This document shows positions 1 through 7,960 of a stretch of 64,000 nt of DNA, in pieces. The position numbers and the translations under genes are program-made. Origin of the DNA: an uncultured Latescibacterota bacterium (GTDB taxonomy: Bacteria; Latescibacterota; UBA2968; UBA8231). The stretch is taken from NCBI GenBank assembly GCA_951813615.1, contig OX638377.1, positions 496,001 through 560,000 on the forward strand, written 5' to 3'. The notes beneath the pieces are model-generated. The model had not been told where the DNA came from, searched no databases, and saw only the letters and a list, made by a program, of their open reading frames with translations. Within the stretch, counting starts at the first letter, position 1. Each line of letters starts with the position of its first letter.

Positions 1-1110
1 GACTTCGCTGTGGCTGCCGCTGGTGAGCGAGAAGCTGACGATGCCTGAGGAGAGTTCGCGTTGGGTTGGGGTGATTGGTGTGAGTTGGGGGATTTCTGCT
101 AGACGCTGACGCGCGTAAGTGCTGAGTTGGCGGCAGCGTGCTTCGATGCGCGGGCGGCCGATGGTGTTGTGGAATTCCATCGCCACTCCGTGCGCGACGA
201 TTTGTGGGACGTTGCGGGTGCCGGACGAGGCGGAATAGACGTTGTAACCAGAATACGTGAATACGGGCCGGACGCGATCTTGCACTTCCTTGCGGATGTA
301 GAGCAGTCCCGTGCCCTTGGGCGCGAGCATCCACTTGTGGCTGCTGGAGGCATAGGTGTCTACGCCAAGTGCTTTGACGTCGACGTCGAGCATACCCGGA
401 GCCTGCGCGCCGTCGCAGACTAGCAGAATGTCGCGGGGGCGGGTGAGGGCGGCGATGGCCGCCAGCGGCATTTGTAGCCCGGTGATGGTGTCGATGTGAC
501 AGAAGCTGCACACGCGGGTGCGCGGCGTTAGGTGATCTTCTACTAGTTGCAGGATCTGGGCGGCATCGCGCACGGGATTGGGCATTTTGATGTAACGAAC
601 CACCACGCCGCGAGTGCGCGCCAAGTGCTGCCAGCAGACCATGCCGCCGCCGTGCTCGTGATTGGTCGTCAGCACTTCGTCGCCCGGCTGGAGATCGAGG
701 CCGCTGGCTACGTGGTTCATACCTTCGGTCGTGTTGCGCGTCAGTGCGATCTCATCCAGTTCGGCCCCAATGAACTCCGCCCCCTTGGCTCGCACTATTT
801 CCATTTCGTTGCCGAGGCCGCCCCAGGTATTGGCCAGTGGATTGCCCTCCAACTCGGCGAGGTACGCGGTCAGGGCGTCGGTCACCACGCGGGGCGTCGC
901 GCCGATGCTGCCGCAGTTGAGGTGCACTAGGCCTGGGTGCAGGCGAAATTCTCGCCGCAGCCGCTGCCACAGGGCACGCTCGTTGCTAGCGGAGGCTACG
1001 TCTTGGCCGAGGGTGCCGAGCCGCTCCGCAAGTCCGGCCGCTACGTCGGGAAGGAGCGGGGCTGCGGCTGCGGCTGCGGCGATTCCTTTGAAGAAGGCTC
1101 TTCGTTCCAT
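1..1110 (-). CDS. Aminotransferase class V (PLP-dependent), Tat-exported, 3' end outside window
   Basis: The reading frame is open from the ATG at 1108-1110 to the window edge (370 codons), so the C-terminus is missing. The N-terminus ERRAFFKG followed by an alanine-rich stretch matches a twin-arginine signal, suggesting export of the folded, cofactor-loaded enzyme. The body resembles the class V family (cysteine desulfurase / isopenicillin N epimerase type): an N-terminal 'LNCGSIGATP' segment, an 'NHEHGG' motif, the cofactor-binding 'LVCDGAQAPG', and the Schiff-base lysine in 'SSSHKWMLAPKG'. An AGGA ribosome site lies about 6 nt before the ATG. It diverges from the TPR gene. The substrate cannot be predicted; an epimerase or a C-S lyase are both possible. 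Confidence 0.85.
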   Translation of the reverse strand, partial: MERRAFFKGIAAAAAAAPLLPDVAAGLAERLGTLGQDVASASNERALWQRLRREFRLHPGLVHLNCGSIGATPRVVTDALTAYLAELEGNPLANTWGGLGNEMEIVRAKGAEFIGAELDEIALTRNTTEGMNHVASGLDLQPGDEVLTTNHEHGGGMVCWQHLARTRGVVVRYIKMPNPVRDAAQILQLVEDHLTPRTRVCSFCHIDTITGLQMPLAAIAALTRPRDILLVCDGAQAPGMLDVDVKALGVDTYASSSHKWMLAPKGTGLLYIRKEVQDRVRPVFTYSGYNVYSASSGTRNVPQIVAHGVAMEFHNTIGRPRIEARCRQLSTYARQRLAEIPQLTPITPTQRELSSGIVSFSLTSGSHSEV

Positions 1111-1169
1111 GGATTGTCCTGTGGGTAGAGGTGGTTTGTTGTGAAGGATAGGGGTTGGTTTGTTGTAAG

Positions 1170-1199
1170 GTAGGGGGCGGTTTGCAAACCGCCCCCTAC
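1170..1199. repeat. Perfect 30-bp palindrome of the dispersed GTAGGGGG family
   Basis: Both arms read GTAGGGGGCGGTTTG, forming a perfect inverted repeat with no spacer, in the divergent gap between the aminotransferase and the TPR gene. It resembles the palindromes at 10710, 13250, 18072, 43408 and 47345, whose tips share GTAGGG and whose centres differ. Confidence 0.85.
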
Positions 1200-1211
1200 A
1201 CGGTCTATACT
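1182..1211 (+). promoter_or_regulatory. Candidate promoter for the TPR gene, predicting a leaderless mRNA
   Basis: TTGCAA (1182-1187), the centre of the palindrome, is followed after 18 nt by TATACT (1206-1211). The ATG of the TPR gene is at 1219, where transcription would begin, and there is no Shine-Dalgarno sequence before it. This is a consensus match by eye only. Confidence 0.4.
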
Positions 1212-1218
1212 TTTTAAT

Positions 1219-2406
1219 ATGTCTTGGTACAGACCCTTTTTGCTCCTGCTGGCGATTGTCGGCTGTGCGGAAGCAACCGACCCGGCGCACGAAGTACAGG
1301 GCGACCGCTCGATGCGCGCTGGCCGCTACGGAGAAGCCGCTGTCCACTACCAGCGCGCCGTTGACCAGAACGAAAAATCGGCGGTGCTCTATCGCAAGTT
1401 GGCCGAGGCGCACGCAAAAAACGAGGCCCTGCCCGCAGCCGTTCGCGCGTACGAGCAGGCCATTACCCTAGCGCCGAGCGACGCCAAGACGCAGACCGAA
1501 TTGGCCATTTTGTTTACGCGCCTCGACCGCTACGACGATGCCTTGGCCCTGCTCGAACAGACAGTGCGGGAGCAGCCCGACCGCGCCCAGGCGCACATGG
1601 TGCTGGGTTTGCTGCACGCCCGCGAGGGGCGCTATCCAGCCGCGATTGCCGCCTATCAGCGCGCGATTGCCGCCGTGCCAAAGTATGGGGAGGCGTGGTT
1701 TAACCTTGGCGAAGCCTATCTCAAGCAAAACGACTATGCGGCCGCTGAGCAAGCCTTTAGTAGCGCCGTAGCTGCGGATACGACCTCGGCTCAATTCCGC
1801 AATGGCTTGGGGCGCAGCTATTATCTCCGGCGCGACTACGCGGCGGCTGTGGCCGAATTTAGCCGCGCTGTGCGGCTGGATTCGCTGTTTGCCCAAGCCC
1901 GCTTCAACCTCGGCAACGCCTTGTTGCGCTCCGGGCAGAAGGAAGAGGGACGACGCCAGCTCGCGCTGTACAAGCAACTCGACGACGAAGAAGAGCGGAT
2001 CGCCATGCTGAAAAACACTTTGGCGACGCATCCAGACGACGCCGGCGCGTACCACGACTTGGCCGTTGTGTATGGGCAGCGCGGCCAATACCGAGAAGCG
2101 CGCATCCGCTACCTCCAAGCACTCGACCGCGACCCTAGGTTCGCGCCCGCGCACCACAACCTCGGCAACATCCACTTCCGCCGGGGGGAAATGGCCGCGG
2201 CTGAGCAGCGGTTCCGCCGTGCATTGCAGGCCGACTCCACGTACGCCCTCGCGCACTTGGGATTGGGCAATGTCCAGATGTTGCGCAAAGAGTACGAGCG
2301 CGCCATCGCCTCCTTCCGCCGCGGCCTGCGCTACCAGCCCGATCATCCCAAGCTCCGCCGCAACCTCGCGGCCGCCGAGCAAATCGCCGCACAGGTTGGC
2401 CGATGA
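1219..2406 (+). CDS. TPR-repeat lipoprotein
   Basis: A 395-residue protein. The N-terminal hydrophobic stretch ends in the lipobox IVGC (Cys15), predicting a lipid-anchored envelope protein. The remainder is built of about ten tetratricopeptide repeats (for example 'GRYGEAAVHYQRAV', 'AEAWFNLGEAYLKQNDY'-type units), which usually serve as protein-protein scaffolds. The stop overlaps the start of the FG-GAP/UnbV gene by 4 nt (ATGA), so the two are probably translated together and may act together. No Shine-Dalgarno is visible. TPR plus CRTAC1/UnbV-like protein pairs are common in environmental Gram-negative genomes, but their biochemical role is unknown. Confidence 0.88.
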   Translation: MSWYRPFLLLLAIVGCAEATDPAHEVQGDRSMRAGRYGEAAVHYQRAVDQNEKSAVLYRKLAEAHAKNEALPAAVRAYEQAITLAPSDAKTQTELAILFTRLDRYDDALALLEQTVREQPDRAQAHMVLGLLHAREGRYPAAIAAYQRAIAAVPKYGEAWFNLGEAYLKQNDYAAAEQAFSSAVAADTTSAQFRNGLGRSYYLRRDYAAAVAEFSRAVRLDSLFAQARFNLGNALLRSGQKEEGRRQLALYKQLDDEEERIAMLKNTLATHPDDAGAYHDLAVVYGQRGQYREARIRYLQALDRDPRFAPAHHNLGNIHFRRGEMAAAEQRFRRALQADSTYALAHLGLGNVQMLRKEYERAIASFRRGLRYQPDHPKLRRNLAAAEQIAAQVGR

Positions 2407-4040
2407 TGCCGCGCACCTTGTTGTGGACTAGCCTTGTATTCGCTGCGTTCGCGTTCGCCGAGCCAGCCCCGCAATTTGTCGAGATCACCGAGGAAGCGGG
2501 TCTAGATTTTCGCTATGTCAACGGGGCTAGCGGCCACAAATACATGGTGGAAGCCGTCGGCTCGGGCGCGGCCTTTTTCGACGACGATGGCGACGGGTGG
2601 CTCGACCTGTACATTGTCAACGGCGCGCCCATGCCCGGTTATCGCGGCCCGAGCAGTCCCAATGCGCACTATCGCAACCAACGAGACGGAACCTTTGCCG
2701 ATGTTACAGCCGCGGCTGGCACGGGCGACGCTGGCTTTGGCATGGGCGCGGCTGTCGGCGACTACGACAACGACGGCGATGCGGATTTGTATGTGACCAA
2801 CTACGGGCCGAATGTGTTGTACCGGAACGAAGGGGTCGGCGTTTTCGCCGACGTCACGGTCGCGGCCGCGGTTGGGGATTTAGGGTGGGGCACGCACGCG
2901 GCTTTTGTCGATTACGACCGCGATGGCGACTTGGATTTGTACGCGGCCAATTACATGGAATTCGATCCGGATCAAAACGAGGAGTGCTTCGCTGGCACGA
3001 CGCGGATTTACTGCGGCCCCAATACCTACCCCGGACAGGCTGGCGTGCTCTATCGCAACGACGGGGGCAGCCGCTTTGCCGATGTGACCAAAGAAGTTGG
3101 CCTTGCTGACGATTCCGGGCGGCAACTGGCCGCGGTATTCGGCGATTTCGATAACGACGGGGACGCCGATTTGTTCGTCGCCAACGACAAGCGCCCCAAC
3201 TTTCTCTTCCTCAACAACGGCGATGGAACGTTTAGCGAAAATGGTGCTGAGGTCGGGGTGGCGTACAACGAGGAAGGGTTGGCCGAGTCGGCTATGGGAG
3301 CCGATTGGGGCGACTACGACAACGACGGTTTTCTCGACATTATTGTGGCGACCTTTCAGTGGCTGCCCAACACGCTCTACCACAACGACGGCGATGGATT
3401 CTTCACGGATGTCACGTTTGCGGCCAACTTAGGCGTGTCCAGCGTGCCGTATCTCGGCATGACATCCGCCTTTTTCGACTACGACAACGACGGCTTCCTC
3501 GACGTGTTCGTCAGCAATGGCCACCTCGACGAGAATGTGGAAGAATACGACCCGGCCACCACGTATCCGCAGCGCAACCAACTCTTCCGCAATCGGGGCG
3601 ACGGTTCGTTCGCCGAGGTGACCGAGCACAGCGGACCGGGGATGTTGGTTGAGCGCGTCAGTCACGGCGCGGTGTTCGGCGACTGCGACAACGACGGGGA
3701 CGTGGATATATTCGTCTCGGATTCGGCCGCCCCGCGTTGCACCTTGCTGCGCAACGATGGCGGCAATGCGAATCACTATCTGACGGTCGAGGTCGTTGGC
3801 ACTGCGAGCAATCGGGATGGCTTGGGCGCGCACGTCCGCGCTGTGGCTGGCGACTTGGTGCAGACGCGGGAGATCCGCCGCAGCTATGGGTATATGGGTT
3901 CTAACGATGTGCGTTTGATACTCGGCTTGGGCGACCGCACGCAGGTAGATACGCTGCAAGTCTATTGGCCTAGCGGTGCAGTGCAGACGTTGGTGGGGGT
4001 GGAGGCCGATCAGCGCGTTGTGATTCGGGAGGCGCATTGA
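2403..4040 (+). CDS. FG-GAP/VCBS-repeat protein with ASPIC/UnbV C-terminal domain
   Basis: A 545-residue secreted protein with a Sec-type signal peptide. Seven calcium-loop blades of the form D-x-D-x-DG-x-x-D are visible (FDDDGDGWLDLY, GDYDNDGDADLY, VDYDRDGDLDLY, GDFDNDGDADLF, GDYDNDGFLDII, FDYDNDGFLDVF, GDCDNDGDVDIF), consistent with a seven-bladed integrin-like propeller. The last ~110 residues ('GSNDVRLILGLGDRTQVDTL...VYWPSG') match the ASPIC/UnbV module found in CRTAC1-like proteins. The start overlaps the TPR gene by 4 nt. The function is unknown; extracellular adhesion or enzyme scaffolding are plausible. Confidence 0.9.
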   Translation: MMPRTLLWTSLVFAAFAFAEPAPQFVEITEEAGLDFRYVNGASGHKYMVEAVGSGAAFFDDDGDGWLDLYIVNGAPMPGYRGPSSPNAHYRNQRDGTFADVTAAAGTGDAGFGMGAAVGDYDNDGDADLYVTNYGPNVLYRNEGVGVFADVTVAAAVGDLGWGTHAAFVDYDRDGDLDLYAANYMEFDPDQNEECFAGTTRIYCGPNTYPGQAGVLYRNDGGSRFADVTKEVGLADDSGRQLAAVFGDFDNDGDADLFVANDKRPNFLFLNNGDGTFSENGAEVGVAYNEEGLAESAMGADWGDYDNDGFLDIIVATFQWLPNTLYHNDGDGFFTDVTFAANLGVSSVPYLGMTSAFFDYDNDGFLDVFVSNGHLDENVEEYDPATTYPQRNQLFRNRGDGSFAEVTEHSGPGMLVERVSHGAVFGDCDNDGDVDIFVSDSAAPRCTLLRNDGGNANHYLTVEVVGTASNRDGLGAHVRAVAGDLVQTREIRRSYGYMGSNDVRLILGLGDRTQVDTLQVYWPSGAVQTLVGVEADQRVVIREAH

Positions 4041-4181
4041 TTTTTGACGATGTAGGGCTGTTCCGCTATAATCTACAAGGCTCATTATGGATTCCGGGGA
4101 GTTGTCTTGAAGGGGTAATCCCACCGGCTTATCTTGGTGCTGTGCGCCCTTTTTCCTTGCCTTCCAATCTGGCTTTTCACC

Positions 4182-5128
4182 ATGGTCAATATCCAACATC
4201 TCATCGATGATGCCAAATGCTTTGAAACGGTTCGCGCCTTGCGCTGGTCCGATGGTATTTTCTGTCCGCATTGTGGTTCGGCTCGGCTTATTAAGCGGGG
4301 CTTTGATGACACGCAGCCTGATCGCCAACGCTACCGATGCCACGGCTGTGCTCGGGACTTTGATGATTTGACCGGCACCGTGTTAGCGGGTCACCACCAA
4401 CCGTTACGGGTTTGGATTTTGTGTCTGTATTTCATGGGCTTAAATCTATCCAACCGGCAAATTGCCCAAGAATTGGGATTGAATAAAGATGATGCGCAGC
4501 ACATGACCACGCACCTGCGGCAAGGCCTCGTCGCCCAGCAGGAGCCCGCTGGTCTTGATGGGGTAGTCGAGTGCGATGAAGTCTATATTGTGGCCGGTCA
4601 TAAGGGGCATCCTACCGCGGTGAAAAAAAAGGCCGAACAGGACGACGCAACCGACTCAAAGGCCGTCGAGGGCGGGGCACCTTAGCCGGAGAAAAACCGC
4701 CGATCTTAGGCATGATTCAACGCGGGGGAGAGGTGTGCATTCAGATGCTGGAGAATGTCCAGCAAAAAACCATTGAGCCGCTGATTAAAAAGGCGATTGC
4801 CCCGGGCACACTCATTTATACCGATGAGTACAACATCTACGGGCGGCTGGAAGCTTGGGGCTATACCCATGCCGTGGTTCATCATGGCCAGGGGGAATTC
4901 GCACGGGATGACGATCAAGATGGTTTTGGTGAAGTACATGTCAATACGATGGAAGGGTTTTGGTCCTTGTTACGCTCTTGGTTGAGACCCCACCGAGGGA
5001 TCTCGCAGGAAAAACTCCCGTTGTATCTGGGCTTCTTTCAATTCGTTCATAACATAAGAAAAAGGGGCAAAGCGCTCCTAGAAAGCCTCATTAAAGGCAT
5101 TCTGGGAATAGCTCCCTGCAATCCATAA
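4182..5128 (+). pseudogene. IS1595 transposase split by a -1 frameshift
   Basis: The first part (ATG 4182 to the stop ending at 4685) has an N-terminal zinc ribbon (CPHC...CHGC, ~residues 25-55), a helix-turn-helix-like region, and the start of the DDE-type domain ('VECDEVYIVAGHKGHP'). After the A8 run at 4623-4630 the family sequence continues in the -1 frame ('GRTGRRNRLKGRRGRGTLAG', then 'PPILGMIQRGGEV...YTDEYNIYGRL...VNTMEGFWSLLRSW') to the stop at 5128. Joined, the product is about 315 aa, normal for the family. Either one A has been lost or translation slips at A AAA AAG (see findings). An ATG at 4134 would add 16 residues that do not fit the family start. Confidence 0.85.
4625..4631 (+). 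other. Possible -1 ribosomal slippery site A AAA AAG
   Basis: The heptamer sits in the phase required for tandem -1 slippage (zero frame AAA AAG). Slippage here gives exactly the frame that restores the rest of the transposase (next codon GGC at 4631). This is the slippery heptamer known from dnaX. A stimulatory hairpin was not established, and simple indel decay is the alternative. Confidence 0.35.
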
Positions 5129-5228
5129 TGAGCCATCTACAATTTGATCGGTCGGCGGTTCGGGAACGGGAATCGCTGTTCACCGCTCGACAATAACGTG
5201 CGCCACGCACCAAAGAAGGGTGAGGATT

Positions 5229-5528
5229 ATGCACTTTATATTGTCGTGGGATATTAACGCTGAAGGCACGGAATGGGACGAGATCAACTTCCTGCTAAAA
5301 GATCGTATAGAAGAGTACTCTTGGGTTCGTCCTCTTAGGTCTTTTTATATTATTAGAGTATCCGGGCCACAAGATTGGCACAAAATTAGGGACGCCCTAA
5401 TAGAAGTAGCCAAGAGTTCTGAGATCAGGATACATTTTCTCATTGGCCCGTTAATGTATGGCGGTGAATACGACGGCTGGCTTCCCGAAGATATTTGGCC
5501 GGCAATAGAAGAGAGGATAGCCGAATGA
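5229..5528 (+). CDS. Small protein of unknown function, first gene of a three-gene cassette
   Basis: A 99-residue protein ('MHFILSWDINAEGTEWDEI...'). The pattern of a first strand, a helix and a 'SFYIIRVSG' strand is reminiscent of small ferredoxin-like folds such as SinR/Cas2-like proteins, but no catalytic motif is visible and this is only an impression. I chose ATG 5229, with AAGGG 8 nt and GAGG 3 nt upstream; GTG 5220 is the alternative. The stop overlaps the next gene's ATG by 4 nt. Composition appears less G+C-rich than neighbouring regions, and the gene sits directly beside the IS, suggesting acquired DNA. Confidence 0.7.
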   Translation: MHFILSWDINAEGTEWDEINFLLKDRIEEYSWVRPLRSFYIIRVSGPQDWHKIRDALIEVAKSSEIRIHFLIGPLMYGGEYDGWLPEDIWPAIEERIAE

Positions 5529-6193
5529 GAGACGCGAGCGAAAATACGGAAACTGCAAAGCATGTTGAGGTTGATTTTGACTCGTCTGATCCTAACAGCC
5601 TAGATATACATGCGGGAACTATAGACGTAATGGTTCTCGTTGAGGAAGCTACCCTAATGGTTCCCGTGCCGCCAGCCAATCTATCCGTGGGAGATGCCTC
5701 ACTGCTAACGCCAGCACAGCACCATTCGGCGGTATCTGATGAAGCTGGTGTTATAAGGGAGAAAGCCTTGGACTTATCCAAGCATATCGAACGTTCGTGG
5801 GCACTTTTTGGCTCTAAAGAGGATGCGCTGAATAGGCTCTATGAGCTAGCGGCAGAATGCGCCGCAGCGGATTGGGATGGCTACGGAGCAGAAGCCGTTA
5901 GCAAAAGTGCCGTTGAGCATAGTGCGCATTTCATTCGTCGGCTGCCAGAGGAGCTGCCGTTGCCGGAAATCTCCGTGGAGCCGGACGGCGAGATCGCTCT
6001 TGACTGGTCCCCGACCCCGACTCAGACGTTTTCTGTAAGCATAGGTGCTACGGATCGAATGGCTTGTGCGTGGGTTAATGGGACAGAGCACGGGCACGTA
6101 GTGGTGTCCAGCAATAATGGTGAGATTCCTTCGCGTATCCTTCAAGAGATTCAGCGCATCACTAATAATGATTCTACCTTCAGGACTGCCTGA
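5525..6193 (+). CDS. Conserved hypothetical protein with 'DWDGYGA' motif
   Basis: A 222-residue protein with no signal peptide. The N-terminal ~85 residues look specific to this protein. From ~residue 95 the sequence carries features I recognise from a widespread unnamed family: 'ADWDGYGAEAVS', 'LPEELPLPEISVEPDGEIAL', 'DRMACAWVNGTEHGH'. The start ATG overlaps the upstream stop by 4 nt. The 3' end overlaps the next start by 26 nt, so the three genes look translationally coupled. I know of no established function; a role in a small mobile defence or toxin-antitoxin-like unit is conceivable but untested. Confidence 0.75.
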   Translation: MRDASENTETAKHVEVDFDSSDPNSLDIHAGTIDVMVLVEEATLMVPVPPANLSVGDASLLTPAQHHSAVSDEAGVIREKALDLSKHIERSWALFGSKEDALNRLYELAAECAAADWDGYGAEAVSKSAVEHSAHFIRRLPEELPLPEISVEPDGEIALDWSPTPTQTFSVSIGATDRMACAWVNGTEHGHVVVSSNNGEIPSRILQEIQRITNNDSTFRTA

Positions 6194-6572
6194 AGAAGTT
6201 GCCGACAGCGAACCACTCGCTCGCTTTCTCACTTCTTCGGGACAATTCAACAGGTCGGCGGTTAAACAATCTGCTTTTTTGCCCAACAAGAAAGATGGCG
6301 AAACATCGGTTTTCAGACATGGAGCCGAGCCGCAAGCAGCCCTTATAGCGATTGCGAATGAGCATGTTGGGAGTAGTCGGAGGGTACATGGGGCGGGAAT
6401 CGTACGGGCGAGGGATGTGCGCGCGGTCCAACTCGATGTTCAGTCGCAGGAGCCTCCTCCGCGTCACGCAGATATTACAAACTGGCCGCCATGGATGGAA
6501 AAAGCCAGACAAAAAGAGATAGCCATATTGCTCGCGCAAAAGGCTGAACTCGTCCTGTTCCCGGTGACCTAA
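6168..6572 (+). CDS. Conserved hypothetical protein, partner of the DWDGYGA protein
   Basis: A 134-residue protein starting at ATG 6168, inside the 3' end of the preceding gene. It carries the features of a recurrent uncharacterised family: 'EPLARFLTSSGQFN', 'AFLPNKKDGETSVFRHGAEP', 'EPPPRHADITNWP', and a C-terminal 'KARQKEIAILLAQKAELV'. From memory this family and the DWDGYGA family occur as neighbours in other bacteria. No catalytic centre is obvious. It ends 18 nt before the PPIase gene, which has a different codon style and is probably unrelated. Confidence 0.75.
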   Translation: MILPSGLPEEVADSEPLARFLTSSGQFNRSAVKQSAFLPNKKDGETSVFRHGAEPQAALIAIANEHVGSSRRVHGAGIVRARDVRAVQLDVQSQEPPPRHADITNWPPWMEKARQKEIAILLAQKAELVLFPVT

Positions 6573-6590
6573 AAAAGATCCTATCACATC

Positions 6591-7949
6591 GTGAATCACT
6601 CTCTAGTTAGCATCTTCGCACTCCTCGTCTTGTGCAGCGCGGTTCTATGCGCGGAAGAAACGGTTCTGCGCATCGGCGGCAAGAGCATATCAGTAGAAGA
6701 GTTCGAGCAAACAGCGCAAAAGCTGCGGGAGACTGGCTACAGCCACGTTGAGGAACTGGATCAGCAGGGCAAGCAGGAACTGCTCGACGGCGTCATCGCG
6801 CGGGAATTGCTCATTGCCGAGGCGCTACGGCGCGGGTACGACCGCGATTCGGCCATCGCCCAGGCCGTGGCCAAGAGCGAGCGCAGGGCACTGATGAACA
6901 AGCTCTACGAGCAGAAAGCTGTGCAGGCGTCGTATTCGTTTTCGGATGCGGACCTGCGGGCGTTTTTTGCCCAACAGCAGTACGACGTGGAAGTACTCAG
7001 TCAGCATATCGTCTGCGCCACCGAAGAAGAAGCCCGTCTCGTCCTCGAATTGCTTGAAGAAGGGACGCCTTTTGAGTCGCTGATCAGACCCTATTCTCTG
7101 CCGAACATCCAGCAGCGCTTTGGTCCCGGCGGTTGGGTCGGCTGGTTCAAGATCGGCGAAGTGTACGAGGGGCTGAAGGTGCCGCTCAGCACCATGCCCG
7201 TCGGCAGCCTGTATCCCGATCCCGTGCAGACTGTGAGCGGCTACCACGTCTTCAGGCTTGGCGAACGACGCCCCGTCGATTTTGCCGCGGTCCGCGAATG
7301 GGTGGAGAAACAGGCTCTCGTGCAAAGCCGGGCTGACGATATGGAGCGCTACGTCGTCTCCCTGCGCCAGCGATATCAGTTGGTGCTGAACGCGGAGGTT
7401 TTTGCCGAGTTGCTCGCCCTGCCGCCGCAATCGACGCAATGGGACGGAGGGAGTGCACCGCTGCTCACGTGGCGCGGTGGCCAGCTCATAGCGCAGGAGT
7501 ACCTCGCCTTAGTCGAACAGGGTCGCGCGCCGCATCCGGCCAAACTCGACAGTGCGCGTCTATACAAGGCCGTGGACAATCTCGCTGGCAAGCAGATCAT
7601 GGTGGCGGAAGCTCGGAGGCTGGGGACCGCCGACGATGCGGATATCCGCGCCCGTGTCGAAAAGGAACGAGACACCCTGTTGATCAAGCGGCTCTACCAA
7701 GCTGAGGCCGAACGGGTCGGAGAGATCGCCGACGATGCGGTGCGGGCTTTTTACGACCAACACCTCGACCGGTTTACACGCACCGATGGCCGGGTAACGG
7801 ATTTTGATTTTGTGCGGGAGAGCATTCGCGCGGCCTTGCGGCAACGGGCCGAAACCGAGGCCATGGATGCGCTATTGGCCGAGTTGCGCGAGGCGTATGC
7901 AAGCCAGATACACATGTTCCCAGAGGCGTTGGAAAAAGCGTTTGAATAG
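6591..7949 (+). CDS. Parvulin-type peptidyl-prolyl isomerase (SurA/PrsA-like), exported
   Basis: A 452-residue protein with a GTG start and an N-terminal signal peptide (to about 'VLCAEE'). An N-terminal chaperone-like helical region ('QELLDGVIARELLIAEALRRGYDRD') leads into a parvulin domain with 'SQHIVCATEEEA', 'RFGPGGWVGWFKIGEV' and 'VQTVSGYHVFRLGERRP', the usual rotamase signature. A long C-terminal helical segment follows. Such proteins assist folding of outer-membrane and periplasmic proteins, which fits the envelope operon converging from the other strand 11 nt away. No good Shine-Dalgarno is visible before the GTG. Confidence 0.9.
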   Translation: MNHSLVSIFALLVLCSAVLCAEETVLRIGGKSISVEEFEQTAQKLRETGYSHVEELDQQGKQELLDGVIARELLIAEALRRGYDRDSAIAQAVAKSERRALMNKLYEQKAVQASYSFSDADLRAFFAQQQYDVEVLSQHIVCATEEEARLVLELLEEGTPFESLIRPYSLPNIQQRFGPGGWVGWFKIGEVYEGLKVPLSTMPVGSLYPDPVQTVSGYHVFRLGERRPVDFAAVREWVEKQALVQSRADDMERYVVSLRQRYQLVLNAEVFAELLALPPQSTQWDGGSAPLLTWRGGQLIAQEYLALVEQGRAPHPAKLDSARLYKAVDNLAGKQIMVAEARRLGTADDADIRARVEKERDTLLIKRLYQAEAERVGEIADDAVRAFYDQHLDRFTRTDGRVTDFDFVRESIRAALRQRAETEAMDALLAELREAYASQIHMFPEALEKAFE

Positions 7950-7960
7950 ATCGCAGGGTA

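Larger units (their letters stand above)
4079..5134 (+). mobile_element. IS1595-family insertion sequence (ISXO2-like), complete ends
   Basis: A 1056-bp element. The left end begins GGCTCATTATGGATT at 4079, and the right end (4 nt past 5130) is its inverted copy, diverging slightly further inside. It is flanked by identical 8-bp direct repeats ATCTACAA at 4071-4078 and 5135-5142, the duplication length typical of the IS1595 family. The intact target duplication indicates a simple insertion with no later rearrangement at the ends. It lies between the UnbV gene and the 5.2-kb cassette and interrupts no recognisable gene. Confidence 0.93.

Noticed and set aside
1063..1083. GCTGCG tandem repeat as a possible regulatory repeat
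   Set aside because: It encodes the alanine run of the Tat-type signal peptide on the minus strand.
1468..2382. Long minus-strand reading frame opposite the TPR gene
   Set aside because: It mirrors the TPR repeats in antisense, has no family resemblance, and the plus-strand gene is clear.
3429..4343. Minus-strand frame of ~300 codons across the UnbV gene and IS left end
   Set aside because: It crosses the IS boundary with 8-bp target repeats, so it cannot be an ancestral gene; it is antisense to calcium-loop repeats.
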